Shown piece by piece: positions 25,940-35,294 of a stretch of 64,000 nt of DNA. This stretch comes from Persephonella sp. IF05-L8 (GTDB taxonomy: Bacteria; Aquificota; Aquificia; Aquificales; Hydrogenothermaceae). Where the stretch lies: NCBI RefSeq assembly GCF_000703045.1, contig NZ_JNLJ01000001.1:711501-775500 (forward strand), written 5' to 3'. Position numbers and translations under genes: made by a program. The notes beneath the pieces are model-generated. The model did no database searches and was not told where the DNA came from. It worked only from the letters and a program-made list of their open reading frames with translations. Within the stretch, counting starts at the first letter, position 1, and each line of letters starts with the position of its first letter.

Positions 25940-26092
25940 ATGAATTTAGAAGTAAAAGAAAAGAAGAAAAAAGCAGAAAAAGAGTTCCCAAGGAACTTAT
26001 ATATAAAATATGGTAGCCCTATATATTACAAAGATTACGACAAGGTAATCTCGGGGGAGAAAACTCTGGAGGAAGTTATGGGGAGCAGTTAA
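25940..26092 (+). CDS. 50-residue basic small protein, unknown
   Basis: Short ORF in the 436-base gap between ugd and cysQ. It starts ATG after GGTGA and encodes a Lys/Glu-rich helix (MNLEVKEKKKKAEKEF), a short strand region (LYIKYGSPIYY) and the end KTLEEVMGSS. The helix-strand layout with a C-terminal tail is reminiscent of small antitoxins, and operator-like repeats lie upstream, but no toxin gene follows. It could be an orphan antitoxin, a remnant, or not a gene. The rest of the gap holds only promoter-like sequence. Confidence 0.4.
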   Translation: MNLEVKEKKKKAEKEFPRNLYIKYGSPIYYKDYDKVISGEKTLEEVMGSS

Positions 26093-26136
26093 CAAAAAAA
26101 GGAAATATATGTTATTCAAGTAAACTGTTGTAAAGT

Positions 26137-26221
26137 TTGACTAAAAGTCTAAAATTGATTGATAATATTAATAAAAAAAACTAATTAAAAAACTATAAAA
26201 GTTTATCGTAAGTAATATTAC
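26137..26221 (+). promoter_or_regulatory. Candidate promoter of the sulfate-activation/glycan operon
   Basis: TTGACT (26137-26142), 18-base spacer, then GATAAT (26161-26166) about 75 bases before cysQ. A 10-base perfect palindrome GTAATATTAC at 26212-26221 lies just before the RBS AAGGGTG and could be an operator. The leader is extremely AT-rich. All by eye. Confidence 0.35.
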
Positions 26222-26241
26222 TATAGATAAAAGGGTGAAAT

Positions 26242-27045
26242 TTGGAAAATATACTAAAAAATTTAATACATATCGCAAAGAAGGCAGGAGAAGAAATTTT
26301 AAATGTTTACCAGCTTGACTTTAAAGTGGAGTATAAAGATGATAATTCCCCCTTAACTCAGGCTGATAAAAATTCACATGATATTATAGTTCAGGGTCTA
26401 AAAAAGATATCGGATTATCCAATCTTAAGTGAAGAAGGAAAAGAGGTATCTTTTGAGGAAAGAAAAAATTGGGATTACTTCTGGATGATTGACCCTTTAG
26501 ACGGAACCAAAGAATTTATAAATAAAAATGGGGAATTTACGGTAAACATAGCATTAATTTATAAAAACAGACCTATTTTAGGAATAGTATACGCTCCAGC
26601 TTTAGATATTTTATATTACGGAGAGATTGGAAAAGGGGCATACAAGGTTCAAAATGGAAAAGAGGAAAAGTTGCCAATAAGTTATAGAAGAGAAAAGAAT
26701 AAAATAAGGATTGTAGCAAGTAAATCCCATTTAAATGAAGAAACTTCAAAGTTTATAAAAAATTTAGAAAAGTATTATGATACTGTAGAAACAACATCAA
26801 TAGGCTCTTCTTTAAAGATATGTCTTGTGGCAGAAGGGAAGGCTGATATATATCCAAGGTTAGCTCCCACTATGGAATGGGATACTGCAGCAGCTCATGC
26901 AATTTTAAATGCAGCAGGTGGAAAAATGGTTGAGTACAAAAAGACAGAAAATTTAATCTATTTAAAACAATTGCCGGAACTTAAATATAATAAAGAAAAT
27001 TTACTAAATCCTTCTTTTGTAGCTTTAAGAGCAGATGTCTTTTGA
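26242..27045 (+). CDS. cysQ: 3'(2'),5'-bisphosphate nucleotidase (CysQ family)
   Basis: Inositol-monophosphatase-fold enzyme that dephosphorylates PAP, the toxic by-product of PAPS-dependent sulfotransferases. In 267 residues the metal site is visible: E64/E65 (LSEEG), D84 and D87 in WMIDPLDGTKEF, and the C-terminal aspartate in EWDTAAAHAIL. The start is TTG behind AAGGGTGAAA. It overlaps the transporter gene by 11 bases and heads the run transporter-cysC-sat-sulfotransferase. That context strongly favours PAP over inositol phosphates as substrate. Confidence 0.92.
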   Translation: MENILKNLIHIAKKAGEEILNVYQLDFKVEYKDDNSPLTQADKNSHDIIVQGLKKISDYPILSEEGKEVSFEERKNWDYFWMIDPLDGTKEFINKNGEFTVNIALIYKNRPILGIVYAPALDILYYGEIGKGAYKVQNGKEEKLPISYRREKNKIRIVASKSHLNEETSKFIKNLEKYYDTVETTSIGSSLKICLVAEGKADIYPRLAPTMEWDTAAAHAILNAAGGKMVEYKKTENLIYLKQLPELKYNKENLLNPSFVALRADVF

Positions 27046-28801
27046 TATATTTGTTGTGTTATTTACTCTGATTTTTCTTTTATGGGGACTTTATTCTGAA
27101 AAATTTCATCCTGCAGCGGTATTTTTTATAGCCGTTTCAATTTTAGTAGTAGCTGGGATAATATCTCCGAATGAAGCTTTATCAGGATTTTCAAATCCCT
27201 CAATAGCTGTAATTCTACTTCTCTTAATTATTAGTAACATTATCCAGAAATCAGGTATTGTTAATTACTATCTTTCCAAGATTTTAAGTGAAAATCTTTC
27301 CTATAAATCTTTTATAGGAAGAATGTTTTTATCTGTATCTTCTATATCGGCTTTTTTGAACAATACGCCTATTGTGGCAATGCTTCTTCCATATGTTTAC
27401 CATTGGAGTAATAAAAAAGATATACCACCTTCAAAGCTTTTAATTCCTCTTTCTTATGCAGCAATCTTAGGAGGAACCATAACTTTAATAGGAACTTCTA
27501 CAAACTTGGTTGTAAATGGTCTTGCTATTGAAAATGGAGTTGAGGCATTTCACATATTTGATTTTGCCTATGTAGGTATTCCAGCAACTATTTTGGGTTT
27601 TCTGTATATATATTTTATTGGTTATAGATTGTTGCCCAGTAGAGAAGACCCATTAAAGTCCTTTTTTAAGAAGAAAAAAGAATATATGGTTGAAACTATA
27701 GTAAAAGAGAATTCGAAACTGATAGGTAAGAGTGTAAGAGAAGCTAAATTAAGAAATTTAAAAGGGCTTTTTCTTGCTGAAATTCTTAGAAAAAACAAAA
27801 AAATATCTCCCGTATCTCCAGAAGAAATTATAGAAGAAAATGATATATTAATTTTTGTAGGAGAAACTGAGGCGATTACAGATTTAATATCTTCAAATTA
27901 TGGTTTGTCTTTACCTGATTTTTGTAACTTGAATGAAGAAAAAGTTGATATTGTAGAAGTAGTTATTTCCAATAATTCTTCGTTAATTAATAAGAAAGTT
28001 AGAGAAACAGATTTCAGAGCTAAGTATGATGCTGCCATACTTGCAATACACAGAAATGGAGAAAAGCTAAAGGGAAAAATTGGAGAGGTAATTCTCAAAC
28101 CGGGAGACCTCCTCCTATTACTAACAGGTAAAGACTTTTGGAAAAGAGCAGAGGATACAACAGATTTTTATGTAATATCAAAGATAAAAGAATTATTTAA
28201 TGTAGATAGAAAAAAAGGAAATATAGCATTTTTTGGCTTCTTATTCACTATTATTTTTTCTGCTATAGGAGTAATACCTTTATTCACAGGATTAATTTTA
28301 CTTATAACCTTATTAGTGTTATTTAAGATTTCTACATATTTAGAAATAAAAAAAGGACTTGATATTAATCTTGCCATAATTGCTGCTCTTTCTATGGCAG
28401 TTGGAAAAGGAATAATAAACTCTGGTCTTGCAGAATTAATAGCTTTGTATATAAAAGATTTACTCCTACCTTTTGGTATTATAGGAGCTTTAGCAGGTAT
28501 TTATTTAATTACAAATATATTGACAGAATTTGTAACAAATGTTGCAGCGGCTTCAATAGTCTTTCCAATTGCTTTATCTACTGCAAATATACTATCTGTA
28601 GAACCTATGGCTTTCCTTCTGGCTGTAGCTTTCGGAGCTTCGGCAAGTTTTATTACCCCAATTGGATATCAAACCAATTTAATGGTTTATAGTGCAGGAA
28701 ATTATAGATTTAAGGATTTCCTTAAAGTAGGTTTACCTTTAGCCATATTATATGGAATAATATGTATTTGCATTTTGTACATAGTATTTATTACCTCATA
28801 A
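27035..28801 (+). CDS. SLC13/DASS-type anion transporter with RCK_C domains (probable sulfate importer)
   Basis: 588 residues. The N-terminal transport half carries the pseudo-repeat motif LGGTITLIGTSTNLVVNG, a mid-section of about 180 residues contains two TrkA-C/RCK_C domains (about 210-385), and a second transport half carries FVTNVAAASIVFPIA. This SLC13-with-TrkA-C layout is common in sodium/sulfate symporter-like proteins of bacteria. Wedged between cysQ and cysC-sat it most likely imports sulfate for activation; the substrate is inferred from context only. The gap to the next in-frame ATG is 3 bases. Confidence 0.85.
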   Translation: MSFDIFVVLFTLIFLLWGLYSEKFHPAAVFFIAVSILVVAGIISPNEALSGFSNPSIAVILLLLIISNIIQKSGIVNYYLSKILSENLSYKSFIGRMFLSVSSISAFLNNTPIVAMLLPYVYHWSNKKDIPPSKLLIPLSYAAILGGTITLIGTSTNLVVNGLAIENGVEAFHIFDFAYVGIPATILGFLYIYFIGYRLLPSREDPLKSFFKKKKEYMVETIVKENSKLIGKSVREAKLRNLKGLFLAEILRKNKKISPVSPEEIIEENDILIFVGETEAITDLISSNYGLSLPDFCNLNEEKVDIVEVVISNNSSLINKKVRETDFRAKYDAAILAIHRNGEKLKGKIGEVILKPGDLLLLLTGKDFWKRAEDTTDFYVISKIKELFNVDRKKGNIAFFGFLFTIIFSAIGVIPLFTGLILLITLLVLFKISTYLEIKKGLDINLAIIAALSMAVGKGIINSGLAELIALYIKDLLLPFGIIGALAGIYLITNILTEFVTNVAAASIVFPIALSTANILSVEPMAFLLAVAFGASASFITPIGYQTNLMVYSAGNYRFKDFLKVGLPLAILYGIICICILYIVFITS

Positions 28802-28822
28802 CATATGAATGTAGGAGAGAAA

Positions 28823-29431
28823 ATGGCAAAAAAAGAATTTATTATTCCCCATAAAGGAAATATAACAAAAAAGGATAGGCAGCGGCAAAAAGGACATAAA
28901 TCAGTAATACTGTGGTTCACAGGTCTTTCTGGAAGTGGAAAATCAACACTTGCACATGCAGTTGAAGAAAAACTTTTTGAGATGGGAATTCATACTTATG
29001 TGTTAGATGGAGATAATATAAGAACAGGTCTAAACAAAGATTTAGGTTTTTCTGCTGAAGATAGAGAAGAAAACATTAGAAGAATTGGAGAAGTTGCTAA
29101 ACTGTTTGTTGACGCAGGAATAATAACCTTGACAGCATTTATATCGCCTTACAAAAAAGATAGAAATTTTGTAAGGAACCTTGTTGAAGAAAAAGAATTT
29201 GTAGAGATATACGTAAAATGTCCTTTAGAAGTATGCGAACAGAGAGATGTTAAAGGTCTTTATAAAAAGGCAAGAGCAGGAATTATAAAAAATTTCACAG
29301 GAATAGATGACCCCTATGAAGAACCAGAAAATCCTGAAATAGTTGTAGAGACAGATAAAGAAAGTGTTGAAGAAAGCGTAGAAAAAATAATCTCATATCT
29401 TAAAGAAAAAGGATATCTGGAGGTTGAATAA
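28823..29431 (+). CDS. cysC: Adenylylsulfate (APS) kinase
   Basis: Phosphorylates APS to PAPS, the universal sulfate donor. About 202 residues: P-loop [25 protein letters not shown], the APS-binding region [18 protein letters not shown], and [16 protein letters not shown]. An ATG six codons upstream (28805) is in frame. The AGGAGAG that should serve as RBS, however, lies between the two ATGs and is correctly spaced only for the second, which I chose. sat follows after 2 bases, making a two-step PAPS module. Confidence 0.96.
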   Translation: MAKKEFIIPHKGNITKKDRQRQKGHKSVILWFTGLSGSGKSTLAHAVEEKLFEMGIHTYVLDGDNIRTGLNKDLGFSAEDREENIRRIGEVAKLFVDAGIITLTAFISPYKKDRNFVRNLVEEKEFVEIYVKCPLEVCEQRDVKGLYKKARAGIIKNFTGIDDPYEEPENPEIVVETDKESVEESVEKIISYLKEKGYLEVE

Positions 29432-29433
29432 AG

Positions 29434-30588
29434 ATGTTAAATCCTCACGGAGGAAAACTAATAAATAAGATAGCTACCGAAGAAGAGAAAAAAGAACTTT
29501 TAGAAAAAGCTAAAACTTTAAAAAAAATAACAATAGCTGATAGATATGTAAGTGATTGTGAGATGATAGCAAATGGTGGATTTTCTCCACTAAATGGATT
29601 TATGACCAAAGAAGATGCAGAAGAAGTTATAAACAATATTCATCTAAAAAATGGACTTTTATGGTCTATACCTATTGTTTTACCTATTCCTGAAGAAATA
29701 TTTAAAGAATTAAGGATAGGAGATGAAGTAGCCCTTTATGATAAGCATGATAGACCAATAGCAATAATGGTTATAGAAGATAAGTTCCATCTTGACCTTG
29801 AAAACTACTGTAAAAATGTATTTAAAACAACAGATATAGAACATCCAGGGGTAAAAGTTGTAAAAAATGCAGGAAACAACTTTATAGGTGGAGAGATTAT
29901 AAGACTTTTAAATAGACCAGTGAGAGAAGGAATAGATGAAAAGTATTACTTAGACCCAGTACAGGTAAGAGAAAACATAAAGAAAAAAGGATGGAAGAAG
30001 ATAGTAGCCTTCCAGACAAGAAATCCAATACACAGAGCCCATGAATACATAATAAAAGTAGCTTTAGAACCTATGGATGGTGTGATGATACATCCCCTTG
30101 TTGGAGAAACAAAACCAGATGACATACCAGCAGATGTGAGAATGAAATGTTATGAAGTTCTAATAGATAACTATTTTAATAAAGAAAAAGTTCATCTCTC
30201 TGTTTTACCAGCATCAATGCATTACGCAGGACCAAGAGAAGCTATCCATCACATGCTTATGAGAAAGAATTACGGTGCTACACACATGATAATTGGAAGA
30301 GACCACGCAGGTGTAGGAGATTATTACGGAACATATGAAGCTCAGGAGTTTGTAGAACAGTTTGTAGATGAACTTGAAATACAGCCACTTAAATTTGAGC
30401 ATTCATTTTACTGCACAAAATGTGAGAATATGGCATCTTCTAAAACTTGCCCACATCCAAAAGAAGACCATATACATCTAAGCGGAACAAAAGTAAGAGC
30501 AATGTTAAGAGAAGGCAAAAGACCACCTAAAGAGTTTTCAAGGCCAGAAGTGGCAGATATTCTTATTAAATGGGCAACTGGAAAATAA
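29434..30588 (+). CDS. sat: Sulfate adenylyltransferase (ATP sulfurylase)
   Basis: 384-residue single-chain Sat that makes APS from sulfate and ATP. Key motifs are FQTRNPIHRAHEYI (QxRNPxHRxHE, nucleotide binding), the HPLVGETKPDDIP loop, and GRDHAGVGDYYG. A C-terminal zinc-type cluster CTKCENMASSKTCPH is visible, as in other Sat enzymes of thermophiles. In sulfur oxidisers Sat can run backwards with APS reductase. Here it is sandwiched between APS kinase and glycan genes with no aprAB or cysH nearby, so the forward, PAPS-making direction is favoured. Confidence 0.95.
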   Translation: MLNPHGGKLINKIATEEEKKELLEKAKTLKKITIADRYVSDCEMIANGGFSPLNGFMTKEDAEEVINNIHLKNGLLWSIPIVLPIPEEIFKELRIGDEVALYDKHDRPIAIMVIEDKFHLDLENYCKNVFKTTDIEHPGVKVVKNAGNNFIGGEIIRLLNRPVREGIDEKYYLDPVQVRENIKKKGWKKIVAFQTRNPIHRAHEYIIKVALEPMDGVMIHPLVGETKPDDIPADVRMKCYEVLIDNYFNKEKVHLSVLPASMHYAGPREAIHHMLMRKNYGATHMIIGRDHAGVGDYYGTYEAQEFVEQFVDELEIQPLKFEHSFYCTKCENMASSKTCPHPKEDHIHLSGTKVRAMLREGKRPPKEFSRPEVADILIKWATGK

Positions 30589-30599
30589 GTAAATAAATT

Positions 30600-31964
30600 A
30601 TGGTGAATGTAGTAAGCAAAATAAAAAACAAGATTAACTCAGATATTCATCTAAAAGAGCTTTTAAAAGGTTCCTCTATTGCTTTTGTTCTAAGGATACT
30701 TGGAATAATAGCAGGGTATATTTTCACCCTTTTAGTTACCCGTGGATATGGGGCTGAAGCAATGGGAATTTTTGCCCTTTCTTTTACACTCTTGCAGATT
30801 TCATCTGTTATCGGTCGTCTTGGAATGGATACGGCATTACTTAGATTTGTGGCTGAGTATTCATCTCAAGGAAAATGGGTAGTTGTAAAAGATATTTATG
30901 AAAAGGCTATAAAACTTGTTTTACCTTTTTCCATAATCATTTCGATTTTAATTTTCTTTTTATCGGGATATATAGCCGAATTTGTATTTAAGAAACCACA
31001 TCTTGAGCCTTACTTTAAGATAGCTTCTATAGGAATAGTTCCTTTTGTTCTTCTTTTTATTCATACAGAAAGTTTAAGAGGATTAAAAAAGATAAAAGAG
31101 TATATGTTCCTTCAGCAAACGGGAATATTTATCCTTGCTTCTATTATATTAGGAGTTCTGACTTTCTCTATATTTCCTATAAATAGTAATATAAACCTAA
31201 ACAAACTACCTGTATCTGTTTATATATTTTCTGTTTTTATATTTTCCATAATCGCTTATTTTATGTGGAAAAAATATCTAAAAGAAGGTTATTCACAGGC
31301 TGGAAAAGAAATATCTACCTCAAATAGTTTACCTTATCCTTATATCTTAAGTGTTTCTCTGCCAATGCTTTTTTCAAGTTCTTTAGCCTTGATTATGGGT
31401 TGGACAGATACTATAATGTTAGGAATATTTAGAACAGAAGAAGAAGTGGGAATATACAATGTAGCTCTAAGAGTTTCCATGATAACGAGTCTATCTCTGA
31501 TGGCAATAAATACAATAGCAGCACCTAAGTTTGCAGAATTTTGGGGAAGGAAGGATTTAGAAGGGCTTGCAAAAGTTGCTCAGCAATCAACGAAGCTGAT
31601 TTTTTGGATTTCTTTTCCTATATTACTGTTATTTTTAATTTTTCCAGAGCAAATACTTGGAATATTTGGAGAAGAGTTTAAAACAGGAGCTGTAGCGTTG
31701 ATGATTTTAACAGTGGGACAGTTTGTAAATGCAGCTGCTGGGAGTGTAGGTTATATTTTACAAATGACAGGACATCAAAAGTTCCATCAAAACGTAATAT
31801 TAATTGGAACAATTATAAATGTAATATTAAATTACGTATTAATTCCTAATTATGGAATAGTTGGTGCAGCAGTTGCAAGTATGGTGAGTGTGATGTTTTG
31901 GAACGCTGTTTTTAGTATAAAGGTAAAAAATATTTTAGGAAAATGGATATTTTTATGGAGTTAG
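30600..31964 (+). CDS. wzx: Wzx-like polysaccharide flippase (MATE/MOP superfamily)
   Basis: 454 residues with about 12-14 membrane helices and the pattern of the polysaccharide biosynthesis protein family. N-terminal KGSSIAFVLRILGIIAGYIF, the internal SLPMLFSSSLALIMGWTDTIMLG and C-terminal LNYVLIPNYGIVGAAVAS are typical of lipid-linked oligosaccharide flippases. It would flip the undecaprenyl-linked repeat unit made by WbaP and the two GT4 enzymes to the periplasm. It is 11 bases downstream of sat, which ties sulfate activation and glycan export into one operon. Confidence 0.88.
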   Translation: MVNVVSKIKNKINSDIHLKELLKGSSIAFVLRILGIIAGYIFTLLVTRGYGAEAMGIFALSFTLLQISSVIGRLGMDTALLRFVAEYSSQGKWVVVKDIYEKAIKLVLPFSIIISILIFFLSGYIAEFVFKKPHLEPYFKIASIGIVPFVLLFIHTESLRGLKKIKEYMFLQQTGIFILASIILGVLTFSIFPINSNINLNKLPVSVYIFSVFIFSIIAYFMWKKYLKEGYSQAGKEISTSNSLPYPYILSVSLPMLFSSSLALIMGWTDTIMLGIFRTEEEVGIYNVALRVSMITSLSLMAINTIAAPKFAEFWGRKDLEGLAKVAQQSTKLIFWISFPILLLFLIFPEQILGIFGEEFKTGAVALMILTVGQFVNAAAGSVGYILQMTGHQKFHQNVILIGTIINVILNYVLIPNYGIVGAAVASMVSVMFWNAVFSIKVKNILGKWIFLWS

Positions 31965-31967
31965 TTT

Positions 31968-32089
31968 ATGGGGCATAGTACAAAAATGAAACCAAAGGTT
32001 ATATATATTGCAGGAGAGGGTAGAAGCGGAAGCACTTTATTAGAAATTTATTATGTAATTGCGATAATTTTGTAGTTAACAGTTTTTAG
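31968..32089 (+). pseudogene. Remnant of the 5' end of a sulfotransferase gene
   Basis: Starts ATG three bases after wzx and encodes the PAPS-binding start of a sulfotransferase, with the 5'-phosphosulfate loop in VIYIAGEGRSGSTLLE. After about 26 codons the frame degenerates into a short tail and a stop at 32075. The next stretch makes sense in another frame (LLCNCDNFVVNSF, stop at 32089), which implies a one-base loss and then truncation. An intact but different sulfotransferase begins at 32102. So a second sulfotransferase once stood here and was destroyed. Confidence 0.7.
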
Positions 32090-32101
32090 TAGGAATCTGA
32101 A

Positions 32102-32995
32102 ATGGTGAAGCGTTTAAAAGTTAATCTTTTTATAGTGGGTGCAGAAAAATCTGCCACTACGTTTATAGCAAAATACTTATCTAAGCATAAAGATATATAT
32201 TTCCCTATTATTAAAGAACCCCAATTTTTTTCTACCGATATTCTACCAGAGTATCCAGATGAAAAAAAGCTATTTAATTTACCTAAAAATAAGTGGAATG
32301 AGTATTTACACCATGCATATATACGAGATGAAGGACTTTATTTGGAACTGTATAAGGATAGTGAGAATTATAAATATAGGGGAGATGCTAGTGTTTCGTA
32401 TTTGTTCTCAAAAGTGGCTGCGAGAGAAATTTATAAACATAATCCTGATGCTAAAATTATAATAAGCCTAAGAAATCCTATAGAAAGAGCTTTTTCAGCT
32501 TATAAAATGGATGTTACTATTGGTAGAGTAAGTGTCCCATTTGAGCAAGCTCTAAAGGAAATACCACGATATATACAAAGAAGTTTATATTTTGAACAGG
32601 TTAAAAGATATTATGATATTTTCCCTAAAGAAAATATTCATATTATATTATTTGATGATTTGAAAAAAGATCCACAGAAAGTATTAAATGACATCTTTGG
32701 TTTTTTAAAATTGGAACCTATTTATTTTGTAGAATTTAAAAGAGAAAACGTATCGTATAAGCCTAAAAATGTTACTATAAACTATATCTTGTATAAAACG
32801 GGAATAAAAAATTTTTTAAAAAAAGTAATTCCGCAAAAATATAAGGAAAAATTAAAATCATATTTCTATGAAGAATTTAACGAGAGTTTAAACCCTGGTA
32901 TTTATAACAATCTTTTAGATATATTTGCAAAAGATGTTATTAAATTATCACATCTTATAGATAAGGATTTGAATAAATGGTTAGAAAAAAAATAG
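32102..32995 (+). CDS. PAPS-dependent sulfotransferase
   Basis: 297 residues of the sulfotransferase domain family (NodH/heparan sulfotransferase-like). The 5'-phosphosulfate-binding loop is GAEKSATTFI (13-22, after strand LFIV). The 3'-phosphate-binding motif is IISLRNPIERAFSAYK, with R124 and S132. A typical HKDIYFPIIKEPQFFST segment follows the first loop. There is no signal peptide, so it acts in the cytoplasm, presumably on the lipid-linked glycan. It lies in an operon with cysC/sat (donor supply), cysQ (PAP removal) and glycosyltransferases. The acceptor sugar is unknown. Confidence 0.9.
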   Translation: MVKRLKVNLFIVGAEKSATTFIAKYLSKHKDIYFPIIKEPQFFSTDILPEYPDEKKLFNLPKNKWNEYLHHAYIRDEGLYLELYKDSENYKYRGDASVSYLFSKVAAREIYKHNPDAKIIISLRNPIERAFSAYKMDVTIGRVSVPFEQALKEIPRYIQRSLYFEQVKRYYDIFPKENIHIILFDDLKKDPQKVLNDIFGFLKLEPIYFVEFKRENVSYKPKNVTINYILYKTGIKNFLKKVIPQKYKEKLKSYFYEEFNESLNPGIYNNLLDIFAKDVIKLSHLIDKDLNKWLEKK

Positions 32996-34212
32996 CTATA
33001 ATTACTCCACTTCTTTCAAAAGGAGGAATGGAAAGAGTTGCTGCTAATTTAAGTAGACTTTTATATGATGATTATGATGTCTATTTAGTAGTATTTGATG
33101 CAAAAAAAATAGATTATCCGTATAAAGGTAAAATTATTGACATGGAAATAAATATAAATAACAGAAACGTTTTTAAGAGAACAATGAATTTATACAAGAT
33201 TACAAATAAGCTTCGAAATATAAAAAAAAGAGAAAAATTTGATTATATCATTAGTATGGGAGAAATAGCTAATATTCCTAATATCCTATCAGGAGGAAAC
33301 AATAATATATTAACAATTCATGAAAATAGATTCAATGCCTTTAATGACCTACAACGAAAACTGGTAAATTTAGCTATAAAATTCTTATATAAAAGAAATA
33401 ATGTAAAAAAGATTGTTACAGTATCAAAAGATATTGAAAATGATTTAATTCAATTCTATAAATTTAATAAAAAGAAATTAACAACAATATATAACCCTTT
33501 TGATATAGAAGAAATTAATAAAAAATCTAAAGAACCTCTAAATCATTTCTCACAGCTATTTAACAAAAATAAGGTTATAGTAAATGTTGGAAGGTTAACC
33601 TTCCCAAAAGGGCAATGGTTTTTATTAAGGATATTCAAAGAATTAAAGAATCTATATAAGAATGATAATATAAAACTGGTCATTCTGGGGGATGGTGAAC
33701 TAAGAAATGAACTAATAAAATTATCGGAAATTTTAGGATTGAAAACTTTTAACATTTGGGGAAGTAAAAAGTTTTCAGAAAATTATGATGTTTATTTTTT
33801 AGGTTTTAAAAATAACCCTTATAAATTTATAAAAAACTCCCACCTATTTATTTCAACATCTTTATGGGAAGGATTACCAAATGTCATTATTGAAGCTATG
33901 GCAAGTGAACAAGCTGTAGTATATAGTAATTGTAAAAGTGGTCCATTAGAAATATTAGCTCCAAGGAAGAAAGTTAAATATAATTATGATAAAATTATAT
34001 TTGGAGAATATGGAATATTACTTCCTAAATTCCCCAAAAAATTGCTTAGGACAGAAGAATTATTGCCTATAGAACTTTATTGGGTGGAGAAATTAACAGA
34101 ACTCTTAAATGATGAAGAAACTATAACTAATTATAAAAATAAGGCTTTAATAAGAGCAAGAGATTTTTCTTTTGAGCATATAAAGAAAAGATGGAAACAA
34201 ATTTTAGATTAA
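32977..34212 (+). CDS. Glycosyltransferase family 4-like (GT-B fold)
   Basis: 411 residues. The N-terminal domain begins IAIITPLLSKGGMERVAANL, and the C-terminal GT4 block includes VGRLTFPKGQWFLLRIF, a nucleotide-sugar loop near ILGDGELRNEL, and the EX7E motif in SLWEGLPNVIIEAM. A long variable segment (KKFSENYDV region) is typical of O-antigen/capsule enzymes. It overlaps the sulfotransferase by 19 bases and the next membrane-protein gene by 22, so the genes are tightly coupled. Donor and linkage cannot be told. The base composition is very AT-rich. Confidence 0.88.
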   Translation: MVRKKIAIITPLLSKGGMERVAANLSRLLYDDYDVYLVVFDAKKIDYPYKGKIIDMEININNRNVFKRTMNLYKITNKLRNIKKREKFDYIISMGEIANIPNILSGGNNNILTIHENRFNAFNDLQRKLVNLAIKFLYKRNNVKKIVTVSKDIENDLIQFYKFNKKKLTTIYNPFDIEEINKKSKEPLNHFSQLFNKNKVIVNVGRLTFPKGQWFLLRIFKELKNLYKNDNIKLVILGDGELRNELIKLSEILGLKTFNIWGSKKFSENYDVYFLGFKNNPYKFIKNSHLFISTSLWEGLPNVIIEAMASEQAVVYSNCKSGPLEILAPRKKVKYNYDKIIFGEYGILLPKFPKKLLRTEELLPIELYWVEKLTELLNDEETITNYKNKALIRARDFSFEHIKKRWKQILD

Positions 34213-35294
34213 GGAACACGTATAATTCTAAGGTCTTAACAGGAATATTAATTTTTACTTATATTTATCTCATAAGTATATTATTTCTGTCACAAATATA
34301 TGTAATTTTCCCTCCAAAATATTTCTATGATGCCAATACAATTAGAAAATTTATGGATGTTAGTACTTCTTTTATTCCCTTAGACTCGTATAATAATATT
34401 GCATTTATTTATAGATTAATTGGTTTTAATTATGATACTAACTTGGCTTATGCTGGAATTTTTACGTTTTCTTTGGCGTATTTATTAACTACTTTATGTA
34501 TTTTCGTATTTGGAAAGCTGTCTTTGAATAAATATTTTATTGGTATATTTTCATTGTGGTCATTTTTAATGGTTGTGTATTTAGGACAATTTTCAAAAGA
34601 AATAAGTGTAATAATATTATTAACTTTAACCCTTTATATTGCGGGAAAAAAAGATTATATATTTTTTCCTGCTTTAATAGTTATTTTAATCTTATATGCT
34701 TACTATTTTAGGATATATTGGGTAATTATACTGTATTTTGTTTTGTTTTTATATTTTATAAAAAATTTTTCTAAATTCAAATATATATTATTCCTTATAG
34801 GTTTTTTATTCCTTTTTGTTATTGCCAATTACAAAGGAATTTTTTTAACAGATGCAAGAGCAAGTGTTAATTCTTTTAGGATAGGTTCCATCGATGCTCA
34901 AAGTTTGATATTAAATCCATTAAAAAATACAAGTTTTGTTACTGACTTTTTGAATAGTATTATAATCTTTATTTTTTTTATATTTCCCATTCCTATAATT
35001 CTCAAATTAAAATTGAAATATATATTATTTTCTTTATGGGAATTATTTAACATATTTTTGTTCATCAAAGCAGCATATTTTTTCAAAAATAAATACGATG
35101 TACCAATTCATATAAAAAAAAGAGTAAAATTCTCAATAATATTTATTATATCTTTCATATTTACTCAGAGTTTATTTGAGCCAGATTATGGCTCTTTTCT
35201 TAAACATCAGATTGGATTAATCCCTTTATATTTATATCTCATGTCCAACTATTTTTATTATAAATCAAGATTAAGGAGATTATATAAAGCATGA
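34191..35294 (+). CDS. Polytopic membrane protein, probable Wzy-type polysaccharide polymerase
   Basis: 367 residues with about 9-10 hydrophobic helices and large aromatic content, no enzymatic signature by eye. A periplasmic-looking segment (about residues 30-75) and another around NSFRIGSIDAQSLILNPLKN lie between helices. Low sequence conservation with this topology, among glycosyltransferase genes, is characteristic of Wzy polymerases. An alternative is an O-antigen-modifying acyltransferase-like or unknown membrane protein. It overlaps the gene before it by 22 bases and the GT4 after it by 4. This is among the most AT-rich genes of the window. Confidence 0.6.
   Translation: METNFRLRNTYNSKVLTGILIFTYIYLISILFLSQIYVIFPPKYFYDANTIRKFMDVSTSFIPLDSYNNIAFIYRLIGFNYDTNLAYAGIFTFSLAYLLTTLCIFVFGKLSLNKYFIGIFSLWSFLMVVYLGQFSKEISVIILLTLTLYIAGKKDYIFFPALIVILILYAYYFRIYWVIILYFVLFLYFIKNFSKFKYILFLIGFLFLFVIANYKGIFLTDARASVNSFRIGSIDAQSLILNPLKNTSFVTDFLNSIIIFIFFIFPIPIILKLKLKYILFSLWELFNIFLFIKAAYFFKNKYDVPIHIKKRVKFSIIFIISFIFTQSLFEPDYGSFLKHQIGLIPLYLYLMSNYFYYKSRLRRLYKA

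Noticed and set aside
28805-28822. Upstream ATG as start of cysC
   Set aside because: The Shine-Dalgarno AGGAGAG lies downstream of it and fits only the ATG at 28823.
29434-30588. Sat as part of dissimilatory sulfite oxidation
   Set aside because: No aprAB, dsr or sor genes nearby, and it is operonic with APS kinase and glycan genes.
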